DNA from: Glycine soja
Taxonomy: Eukaryota; Streptophyta; Magnoliopsida; Fabales; Fabaceae
Length of the DNA: 64,000 nt
Direction: 5' to 3'
Assembly (NCBI RefSeq): GCF_004193775.1
Contig: NC_041002.1
Location: 434,001 to 498,000, forward strand
The translations under genes were made by a program, and so were the position numbers. This document shows positions 55,171 to 64,000 of the stretch, one piece after another. The number at the start of each line of letters is the position of its first letter. The stretch's first letter is position 1. Under the pieces are notes generated by a model. That model worked only from the letters and a program-made list of their open reading frames with translations. It had not been told where the DNA came from and made no database searches.

Positions 55171-56529
55171 TGCAAGTATACATTATTCAACCTTTGGGAA
55201 GTATTTAATTGAAACTGTAAAATATTTTTGAAACCATAATTTGGTTACTACAAATGCCACTCTTTTGCCTTATTTGGTGTACAAAAAAACACATTTATTT
55301 TGTCATATTCAGCTTGTCTGTGCATAAAGAACTCTGCCCTTGAGGACATCTAATTATGTATTATGTGATACCTTATTTTTAAAAAACTGAATAAATTAAA
55401 TACATTTTTTTTATTTTCATGTAATTACAAATTATTTTTGATTTTGTGACATGGATATTATGAACTTTTATGTTTAATTTAATTAATAAACTTTCCTTTA
55501 ATTATTTATTTAATTAAAATAAATTTTTAGTTTCTTTGATTATGTTTATCAATATTTTTTTCAATTAACTTAGAATATAATTTCAATTTTCTCATACCTC
55601 AATCTTTGCGGGTATTAGTAGTAAATAATCTATAAATATGATGAAAATAGATTAGGTCAAACAAAACTTTTGCTTAAATAAGTATAGTCAATTTAAAAAA
55701 CTCAAGTCCTAAACCTCACATATTGCAAGTCAGATTTTATTTTTGAACTTAGTCTGACTTATTTGAAAGTTTGATTTTAGTTTGTTATAATTAAAAACTT
55801 ATTTTATATTATAGCTCGTATTATTAATATTTTTGTTTCAAGTCTTCATACTTTTTTTTACGATCAAGTTTTCATCCTATTTATATTGTTTACATTGCAT
55901 GTCCTAACAGAAATAGAACCAATTACATTATCCCTAATTAAATATTCTATAAATCTGATTGGTTAGCTAACCTCCAGCTAGCTAGCCTTGCTCATGTTCA
56001 TGTACATACCCGCATGGTATCATTTCAAACTAGATATGGATTTCTTTTACTCATAAAAATATTATATATATATATATTTAAATCACGAATATTTTATTTT
56101 AAAAAGGTAAAATTTATATTCTAAAAGTAATTTCAAAAATTATTTAAACTTGAGTTAATTTTTATTGCTTAAATATTATTTCTAAATTTATAAAATATTT
56201 TTTAATACAAAATTTTATTTACTTTATTTTTTTAAAAAAAATTGTATTTAATGTTTAATAAATTTAAATTTGAATATAATAATATCAAAAAATCATACCA
56301 AATTTCAATTTTTAAAATATTAAATTTAATATTTGAAATTTTTAAAAGATAGTTTCAAATTTTTTAAAACATAATATTATTTTATTTTAAAATTTATACA
56401 TACAAAAAAACGAGTGAAACACCAATTTATATATCTGATTGTTTCGTTTGTATATATTTTAATACTTTTTAGTTCAAATTTATATTTAAATATTGCATCA
56501 TCATGTAACATAGACGTTAGAGACTGAGA
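55171..56529. other. AT-rich intergenic DNA after the receptor kinase
   Basis: Receptor-kinase 3' UTR and low-complexity AT-rich sequence. Nothing recognisable. Confidence 0.5.
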
Positions 56530-58380
56530 AAGAATTTCTCAATTTGAAAGCTTTGTTCAATGGATCATGTAGACGGTCTTGAAATGCTGGAGAAAAAAGA
56601 TTATGTGTTTGATAAACAAAAATGGGGAAGAGGAAAATCCAAAGAATTGGCTAGGGGAAATAACAAAAGGGCTAGGTTAATTAATTGCTAACTGTTCTAG
56701 AGAATATCTTTTGGAGTGCCTTTTTTATTTTCATTTCTCCAACTTTCACTTATATGAAGCGGAAATACAATGTCTGAAGAGGAAGAAGTTATTTGCAAAC
56801 CAAATAGAGCAGCTTTGAAATTTCCAGATGCCTATCCATTTAAGGAATTAAAAAGAAAAAAGATTTTTATTGAAATACATAAAACTAAAATTACCCCCTT
56901 AATGACTTTTTTACGTTCTCTTATAATTTTTACAATAAATACTTCTTTTAATTTTTTTAGTCAATTCCTAAAGACACGATTTAACTAGACTTTTTTTTCA
57001 TTTCAGGAAAATTGATGCTGTTGACAAGACGTTGGATGAGATCAATGAACAGATTGAGAACATGAGAATGATTCAGGAAGCCTTGTCAGCTCCAATTGGT
57101 GAAGCTGCTTATTTTGATGAGGTCATCTTTCTCAAATGTTTATTTCATTGGTGCTATATTGTACTTGCAAACAGGATATATGTATCTTTAGATTGTAGTT
57201 TTAATATAGTGTTATAAGAGAAATTACTAGATGGTCTAGGACCATTATGATTTACATTAATATCTATATGATGTGTGTTATTAATTCTTTCCCATAAATT
57301 AAAAAACTTGAGTATGCTCTATTAGAGATTATAGAAGATCAATAATTCAGTTAGTAAGTTAATTAGGGATAATATGTTCTATAAATAAGAGCTCTCATGG
57401 TATAATAATCATCTTTTTCGAACAATTCAATATGTTACCATATGCGTATCAATATTCATCCCTTTGATCCATGGATTTGTAACAGTTACATAGACATTAG
57501 TCGAAACTATGTATACATGGTAGTCCTAGACTACCTCATAATTTCTCCTTGTTATTCGATAGAATGCATGCATTTATGTGGATCATTCTGAATTTCTTTT
57601 TCTTTCAGGATGAATTGGAAGCAGAACTAGAAGAACTGGAGGCTGCTGAGTTTCATCCAGCAACTACAGCTCCTGCAGCCACATTGCTGGTCCCGGCCCG
57701 GCGACCACCTACTCGCCCTGTTCCTGTGGAAGATGAATTGGCAGCTTTGCAGGCTGAGTTGGCAATTTGAGCAGGTCCCTTTTCTCAGCTGTAACATTAT
57801 TCATCTGTATTGTTATCTGTTAGATTTATACGCTGTCTTGTATTTATTAGTGGATAGAATTCAGTGATTGTGTTTCCTAATAATCAGTAATTGATTGCGC
57901 TATACACTATTTTGTTTCAGTCCAAATGGTGTTGCATTTCATATGTGTATGTTCTGTTTTCACTGTGGAATATCCAACTTGCACACTTTAGTTCTCTTCT
58001 TGTCTTGTATGATAAATTGCCTAAGATCACTTCTGAGAAAATGTATGAGAAATTGAGAATCTTACTTTAGGCTGTTGTTCCCATTGCTTTTGCGGTTAAG
58101 CCAGAGTTTTGCAAGCATTTTTTGTGCATGATGACAAGTGGCTACAATGAAGAATTGTAACCACTATTATCTGAAGAAATTATGCCTCTCTCCGGCTTGA
58201 TTCTGTCTGAAATTATTGAAAAGACCAGAGGATGTATATATAAAAGGTGAACAAATATTTATGCATTTGTATATCTTGTATTTTGTGTGGTCAAGTTTTA
58301 TATTTCTCATCAGTATAATCAAAGTCTATCTCAAATATGCTGCAGCGGAGAGGAATGAATTTGAATTGGTTGGCCCGTGA
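56530..58380 (+). pseudogene. Unprocessed partial SNF7/VPS32 pseudogene
   Basis: Collinear with the SNF7 gene from the end of its intron 1 to about 600 bp past its stop codon. Matching parts: exon 2 (about 56570-56685), exon 3 (56759-56838), exon 5 (57007-57121, open), exon 6 (57609-57770, open to TGA) and the 3' flank (57771-58380). Exon 1 with the start codon and exon 4 (31 codons) are missing; unrelated sequence of about 170 bp stands in place of exon 4. The exon 2 donor is lost (AAAAGGG|GTAGG in the parent, AAAAGGGCTAGG here) and exon 2 has diverged strongly. Exon 6 has two in-frame deletions, removing the residues around LEEQLLQ and KRTPE. The last intron carries a MITE. Introns show that it arose by DNA duplication, not by retroposition. 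A functional product is unlikely. Confidence 0.88.
57214..57555. mobile_element. MITE of about 340 bp inside the SNF7 pseudogene
   Basis: The left end ataagagaaattactagatggtctaggaccattatg pairs with the inverse of the right end (catggtagtcctagactacctcataatttctccttgttat). The parental SNF7 intron lacks the segment: its 'tagtgttctagaacaccaatgcatg' is here split into 'tagtgtta' and 'agaatgcatgcat'. The insertion thus postdates the duplication or was lost from the parent. Short ttat repeats flank the ends; superfamily unclear. Confidence 0.65.
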
Positions 58381-59050
58381 GAGTATGATTGATGAAGGAG
58401 TCTGACTGAGTTTAGGAGGATTTTACTGACTAATAATAGATTTCAGAGAAAAGAAAGGATATAACTCAAGTGCAGAGTTTGAAAGTAGTTTTGTTATTAT
58501 TTTCTAATTAGAATTTCACTTCTACAATCTATAGATTAAAGGTACTATATTTCTTTTTCTCCAAAGAATTTTTTTGCAGGATTTTACTATCCTACATTAA
58601 AGGAAAAAGCGCAAGATAGTTTCATGTACGTTGACAATGATCAAGACGCTAAAAGTTTTGAAACACTCATGGTGGGCATTGTTTAGATTTTAGATTTGTA
58701 AAAAAAAGATAGCTTTTTTAATTAGTTCTATGCCCATTATTCCATTGCCATTGTCATTTTGGTTGTTAACTCAGGAGATTGGCCGGTTTCAGGTTTTCAG
58801 CAGAGTAGCTAATGACAAATCAAAGATACTTATCGATACATGTAGATGCATTTTTTAAATGTAGATGTATTTTTTTTATAAGATTTATATAAATAATTAT
58901 TGGAGTAATTAAGATATCCGGTAGATACTAAACATTTTTCTTGTATTAAACTATGGAAGAGTTTACCATTTTAAAGGCCTTTGTAGTTGACATTCATCCT
59001 CTCTTGCCTTCTATCATCAAGCGGGTGGAACCACAATGGTGCTTTCTTGG
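58381..59050. other. Intergenic spacer
   Basis: AT-rich sequence between the SNF7 pseudogene and the LINE remnant. Nothing recognisable. Confidence 0.45.
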
Positions 59051-59059
59051 GATGTTTTT

Positions 59060-59437
59060 TTGGCTTATTTGGGAGTTCAATACCCGCTCTACGTAGAATT
59101 GTTTGGTGTTATTTTAGCTTTGGAATTGGCTATTAAAAAAGGCTAGAACAATATTTGGTTGGAATTTGATTCCACCCTTGTGATTCAGGCTTTGAAGAAC
59201 TCATCATTTGTCCCATGGAATATTCGTAGGTGGCAAAACTGCTTGTTTTTTTGTAAACAGAATCATATAGCTTTACTTTCCTCTAATGTTTATAGGGAAG
59301 ATAACTTTTGTACAGATTCTTTAGCCAACCATGTGGCTGCTTCTCGTGTTAGCTATTCTTGGTGGAACTTGGTTCTATTTTTTGTAAAAGATGCGTTCCT
59401 TCACAATAGAAAGATTTTCATAGTTTGCTCTCACTAG
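59060..59437 (+). mobile_element. LINE RNase H (RVT_3-like) remnant
   Basis: The frame reads YVELFGVILALELAIKKG, a TAG stop at 59144-59146 (where NNIWLEFDS would follow a Trp), then LEFDSTLVIQALKN, VYREDNFCTDSLANHVA and an end at 59437. The E-x-ALELA, LE-DS-VIQ and REDN-DSLAN blocks are the RNase H-like domain of plant non-LTR retrotransposons or derived zinc-knuckle proteins. A single nonsense codon; no adjoining reverse transcriptase. Confidence 0.7.
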
Positions 59438-59459
59438 TCTTTAGTCTCCTCTCTAAGTA

Positions 59460-60212
59460 AAAAAAGAAAACAAAAAAAATTGTCTTTATTTTCTTTAACT
59501 AATTTAAAAATACTCTTTTCGTTACGGTTCACGGAAAAGTTATTATTTCCTTTTTATGTTTATTATGCACAAGCAATTTTTGCCGTGAATCGATTTAAAG
59601 CAGCAATATATAAGCTTATGTGAAAGAAAGTTGGCTTTCTTTTTCACCTTGAAATAAATGACAGTCAATTTGGAGCAAACGCAAGTTCTGAAGCAATAGA
59701 GACACATGGTCATGTTCATGCATTGTAGTTGTTATTGTCAGATAGACACCCCTTTTTTCCTGCTTTGGAAATTGCTTAAGGACCAACGCATGTTTCGTGA
59801 CCACTGACCACTTAGAAGCCAACAAAATTGGTTTCGTCGACCACGTGCGATCACATTGTTTGAATTTGAGGCCCCCACAGACCCACACTATTTTATGTAC
59901 CTTAAAAAGCATTCCATTTTTTAGACTCTTCTAACATTAGAAAAGACATGCAGTATATCTTTTGACTAATATATATACTTCTAATAACATCACAATCCTC
60001 AACTTTGAAAACAATTCAGAAACTCACACAATTCCACATTCAACCAACCACTTTAATCACAAATTTAAACACCAGTTAGATTTAGAGGTATATAATTCAT
60101 CACTAGTACTATACTATAATAACTTGATCAATATTCCATTTTACCTTTATTTTCTGTAGCCTTGGTTTTTTCAAGTTTTTGACGAGTAGAAAGAATGAGT
60201 GATCTTGGTTAA
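59460..60212. other. 3' flank of the MYB gene
   Basis: AT-rich. It includes a G-box-like CCACGTGC at about 59841-59848, and an open frame 59616-59912 (minus) with no recognisable domain. Confidence 0.4.
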
Positions 60213-61701
60213 TTAGCCAGATGGTGGACCAACTTGGCTGCAGCTTTTGTCTTGAGAAACAAATCCATGATTCAGCAGATCATCATCAAGCACAAACTCA
60301 AGCAAATTTGGATCATCTTCACTTGCATGGTCATAACCAAACCATAGCGTATGATTGTCTGCATTGGAAAGCATTGAAACTTCCTTAGAGGGTGGTGGTG
60401 CACTACAACTTATACTCCCAGCAGTATAATTAAAAGCCTCTAATTCCTGAGACATTGGAAAAGGAACTGGAATTGGTGTTTGTTCCAATTCCAAAACATT
60501 GTAGGAGTAGTCAAACCAATTATCAGCTGAGTTCAGTTTTTGATGATCCAAGACAAGGGTCTTAACTTGATCAGAATAACTAGTATTGCTGAAAGTGACA
60601 TTGTTGTTGCTTGTCGTGGCAGCAGTACTACTTGTGTTTCCTGCCAAGAACTTTTTCTTTAGCTTGGTGTTCCAGTGATTTTTCACATCATTGTCTGTTC
60701 TCCCGGGAAGTTGAGCTGCTATAAAGGACCACCTGAAGGCAAAACCATCACATTACTCAGATATATAGCAATAATAATGCAAAAGCAATGCATATTCACA
60801 TATTCAATACGTTCATATATAAAAAAATAAAAATAATGGACTTGCCTGCTTCCGATGGTGTCATAAAGGGTGCAGATAATTTTGTCTTCCTCTTCAGTGA
60901 AACCTCCAAGCTTAATATGAGGCCTGAGATAGTTTAGCCATCTTAGACGACAGCTCTTCCCACAACGCTTAAGGCCTAAAAATACACACAAATAATACAG
61001 TCTTACAATTTGAGGAAGTCTAACTCAATTTCAAAGCTAATTCAAGAAGAGAGAGTTGCATATTTTATTTTTTTATCAACAAATATTAATTTGTTGATCT
61101 TATTAGAAATAGGGAGAAATTTGAACCTATAACCTCTCTCCCCTCTCTTCTCCCTTCACATTTTTCCAATCATCCAATGTAGACTAAGGTGCTTCTTACT
61201 TAACGTACATTATTTTACCCATATATAATTAGCTAATGTAGAATATCCAACATAAGGTGCCGAAGTTTATATAAAAAAAAACTTCGTATCCCATTGCCCA
61301 GAGGCTCTTCGCTATGCGAAGGTATGGGAGAGGGATATTGTACGCAGCCTTACCCTTGCATATGCAAAGAGGCTGTTTCCGGATTCGAACCCATGACCAA
61401 CAAGTCACCAAGGCACAACTTTACCGCTGCACATATATATATATAAAAGATAAACCTCCAAATGGATGACAAAAAGAGGAATTATTTTATTCCCTAGCTA
61501 CGAAAATAATAATTATTAATTAAGAGATAGCAGAGGCAGTGATGAATAAATTAAAGAAATTAAACCTGCTTTTTTGGGGAGAGCTATCCAGTTACCACCT
61601 GTGCCATGTTTCTCAAGGTAGTTTTTGAGGGTGGCATCTTCATCAGGAGACCAAGGCCCTCTTTTCACATTGGATTTGTCACAACATGGAGCCCTTCCCA
61701 T
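60213..61701 (-). CDS. R2R3-MYB transcription factor (subgroup 14-like: MYB36/68/84/RAX)
   Basis: Nuclear DNA-binding regulator. Exons 61701-61566, 60975-60846 and 60732-60213 on the minus strand give 261 aa. The N-terminus [20 protein letters not shown], the R2 repeat (about 14-61) with [20 protein letters not shown], and R3 (about 67-112) with [20 protein letters not shown] and [20 protein letters not shown] are intact. The conserved two-intron pattern of R2R3-MYBs is kept. The GTGGNW and NWIALP signature places it near subgroup 14, whose members control axillary meristems and root endodermal or suberin programmes. The bHLH-binding motif is absent from R3. The C-terminal 130 residues are Ser/Thr/Asn-rich and end acidic. 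Intron 2 uses a GC donor. Subgroup assignment is from recollection. Confidence 0.93.
60733..60845 (-). other. GC-AG intron 2 of the MYB gene
   Basis: The minus strand reads GGAAGCAG|GCAAGTCC at the donor and TTGCCTTCAG|GTGGTCC at the acceptor. Joining gives [12 protein letters not shown], the invariant R3 sequence. The donor is GC with otherwise perfect consensus. Confidence 0.9.
61068..61190 (-). repeat. SINE-like repeat, family A copy 4 (MYB intron 1)
   Basis: 'tttttttatcaacaaatatta', 'ttgttgatcttattagaaatag', 'ttgaacctataacctctc' and 'ccctctcttctcccttcac' follow the block order of the copies at 18123, 29716 and 35737. On the minus strand GGTTATAGGTTCAAATTT contains a tRNA B-box-like core. 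Confidence 0.5.
61268..61448 (-). mobile_element. Au-type SINE in MYB intron 1
   Basis: On the minus strand the element (about 61432-61277) reads GTGCAGCGGTAAAGTTGTGC near the start, the B box GGGTTCGAATCC, then GGTAAGGCTGCGTAC and a T-rich end. This is the sequence I know as the Au SINE, widespread in angiosperms. A short repeat tatataaaa at 61268-61276 and 61440-61448 could be the target duplication, though it is low in complexity. Confidence 0.8.
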
Positions 61702-64000
61702 GGCCTACCTGGCCACTGATGAACTGAAAAAAGATGGAGAGCAAGTGAAAAAATATTTGGTGTATATGGCTTATAGCTTAGAGAAGAAGATGTCAAAAGT
61801 GAGCACAAAACAAGTGGTTTTAAAAACACATTACATGGGTTGTAACTTTTGAATGATTGACTTTGTCTGACTAGGCTTTTTTTCTTTGTTTCCAGTTTAG
61901 CTATCTTATACCTGCCCTCTCCTTACTTTGAATCAGTGTGCTCACTATTTCTACTCAGTTGGCTATTCTTAGGGGGAAAAAAGGTAAAGACTGAAGAGAG
62001 AACCAGTCAACAATGAAGGTATTCAAATGCAATATTAATAATAATAATAATAAAAAAAAACAGTAATGATATTCCCCTGCAAATTAATACCCCAGTTCCT
62101 ATTTATAAAATAACCTATAACATGTTTCTTATAAAAAAGAAACGGAGGGAGGTAGTATCAACCCCTGCCCCATGGTGTTTAAGGCCAAGAAGCGCATAAA
62201 CATATAATTAATGCTTCATCTTCCTCCGGATATATTGCCATATATATGATACCATGTTAACTGAGTCCGTGTTTGTTCAATTTTAATTCATTTCTCGTAT
62301 TCAGGCTAAAGAACAATCTATAGTCTGCTTCAAAAAAAAAAAAATCTACTAGTCTCAACTAATTATTATGTTATGTTAAAGAAACTAGCATGTACCCTAT
62401 TTCTCCATTCATCAAGAATTGGTAAAAACTATAATGAGTGAAGACAAAAGTTTAGTATACTGATGAAAACGAACACTATGTGACAAATAGTGTGTGCCTC
62501 AACACAATATAAAAAATTATGCAATTGATGTGTCCATGGCTTAATATTGGTAGAGGAGTGATAGTCACACTCTCACTAACGACGTGGACAACTTAAAAGA
62601 TGTGACCTGGCGAATTAACGGATCATAGTATAATTTATCTTCTCTAATACTCTGTTTCTAATACTTGTGACAGACTAAAATTTGTTAGAAATTATTAATT
62701 AATCAGTATTTTTTTATAAATAATCTGGAGATAAAAATTATTCAATGAGATATAAAACCCATCAAAACTGATGGTTGTAATTAATCCGTACTTCTTTTAT
62801 TTGTGCAATTAGAATAAATTGTTGCAACATATTAGGATAATCTTCTGTCCTTTAAATTCAGCCAGAGTTTAAGAGTTAGCTTCCTTATTTGTAGGCTGTA
62901 GCATCTTTATTCATTCGTAGAATCATAAATTTTGCATTCCTCCCTGAACCTCAGGAGAATTTATTTTCAACTTTTCTATCTTCATTCTAAAAATAATATT
63001 CTTCAAATATAATAATGAAATAAAACTTTTTAAATATTTTAAGAAAATATTTTTAATTAATAATTATTTTATTTTTGTTAAAAAAAGGAGTGCAGAAATT
63101 AAAAGAATAAAAAATGAAAATTTTACATATATAATATTATTTTCATCTTAAGGGAATCAACTTATTCAGTTCTTCCCAAAGAATAAAAATATGGAAATAT
63201 GAAAGTTATTTTTTTTCGTAAGAATATTTTATGCCCAGAAATAATTTTTTAAAATTTGATAACAAACATAAGAATACACATATATATTCTTCAAAATATG
63301 TAAGATAACTTGCCTCCTTAGAGTTTTTTTTCTTCTTTACCTGAACCCTTAGTTGAAGCCAGTTAAGCACCATTTTATTGGTAGGGCCTCTCCCCTAACA
63401 GATTGCATTTTAATGTTTGTAGCCCAATACATAAATAAAAAGTTGGTTCTCAACTAGACCCAATGATTTGGTGCAAAAGCTCAGGTCCAGATAGTATCAG
63501 GTTCTTGACCCCTAAAAAAACCAGCAAACTTTTTACTTTTTTTCATAGGAAAAATGTTATAAATTACTATAATGTTTATTACTAACAGAGCAACAAAAAC
63601 TACATATTACAAAAAAAAAATATTACTTTAAAAGATAAAATGATACTACATAATATTAAACATTTAAGATAAACTTCAAAATGTTAAGTATACAATATGT
63701 AAAATCGACATAATTATAATATACGGAACTAAATCAAACTACAAAAAATGCAATTATTTTTTCTTTTTTTTTTATTTTTCTTAGATCAATTTAGTAATTT
63801 ACAACAATTTTGTTAAGCTTTCAACACCCAGCTTAACTAATAAAGAACTCTTTATCTTATTTTAAAAAATGTTTTGAACAGTAAATCCTAACCCCATAGA
63901 GTGATATGAATTATGAACTATGAAGGCATCAATCCAACTCAAAGCACGAAAAAGAGGTTCTATCTTCTTTGTAGTATTCTGTCTTTTGGGATACCGCCGA
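61702..64000. other. MYB promoter and AT-rich DNA to the window end
   Basis: MYB 5' UTR and promoter, a TAA/ATA microsatellite at about 62034-62052, and AT-rich sequence. No gene recognised; a gene beyond the right edge cannot be excluded. Confidence 0.45.

Noticed and set aside
59616..59912. 98-codon minus-strand frame downstream of the MYB gene
   Set aside because: No domain recognised, and the region is the MYB 3' flank.
61380..61432. Possible tRNA gene (GGGTTCGAATCC-type B box)
   Set aside because: It continues into Au SINE sequence and lacks a tRNA acceptor stem, so it is the SINE head.

Overview
The window is nuclear DNA of a flowering plant, most likely a legume of the soybean (Glycine) type. 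Genes have many short introns with GT-AG (and two GC-AG) borders, intergenic DNA is very AT-rich, and the proteins belong to plant families (ACC synthase type 3, plant secretory phospholipase A2, arabinogalactan peptide, DYW-type PPR, R2R3-MYB, malectin-LRR kinase). The fold-back repeats with 'TTTTTAGTCC' arms and the Au-type SINE also fit legume DNA. The species call is inference; no search was run.

Layout, left to right: protein arginine methyltransferase PRMT1 (679-3383, minus); about 10.8 kb of AT-rich DNA with a decayed LINE RNase H fragment and a fold-back repeat; type-3 ACC synthase (14215-16038, plus); secretory phospholipase A2 (17966-19938, plus) with a 664-bp TIR element in intron 2; a MITE with a perfect 10-bp target duplication (20738-21083); a long IST1-like ESCRT-III-associated protein (21547-26074, plus); a CCoAOMT-like O-methyltransferase (28566-30198, plus); ribosomal protein eL31 (32144-32966, plus); a DYW-type PPR gene broken by two nonsense codons (33632-35557, minus); SNF7/VPS32 (37369-39331, plus); a GPI-anchored arabinogalactan peptide (41710-42041, minus); meiotic recombination protein MND1 (44907-47520, minus); a malectin-like LRR receptor kinase (49715-55170, plus); an unprocessed SNF7 pseudogene (56530-58380) with a MITE inside it; a second LINE RNase H remnant; and a subgroup-14-like R2R3-MYB (60213-61701, minus) with two SINE-type insertions in intron 1.

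The genes do not form a pathway. The one functional link is that IST1-like and SNF7 both act in ESCRT-III membrane remodelling, and SNF7 has a decayed partial duplicate 17.5 kb from its parent; chance proximity is the default explanation. Exon coordinates were built by hand from splice signals and reading-frame continuity, and every spliced model closes in frame. I found no evidence of an undescribed multi-gene system. The main points of interest are gene-structure oddities: an 11-nt microexon, a coding exon that is only ATG, two GC-AG introns, a stop-free 93-nt intron, an acceptor directly abutting a donor, an exon echo inside an intron, two disabled genes and several small mobile-element insertions.
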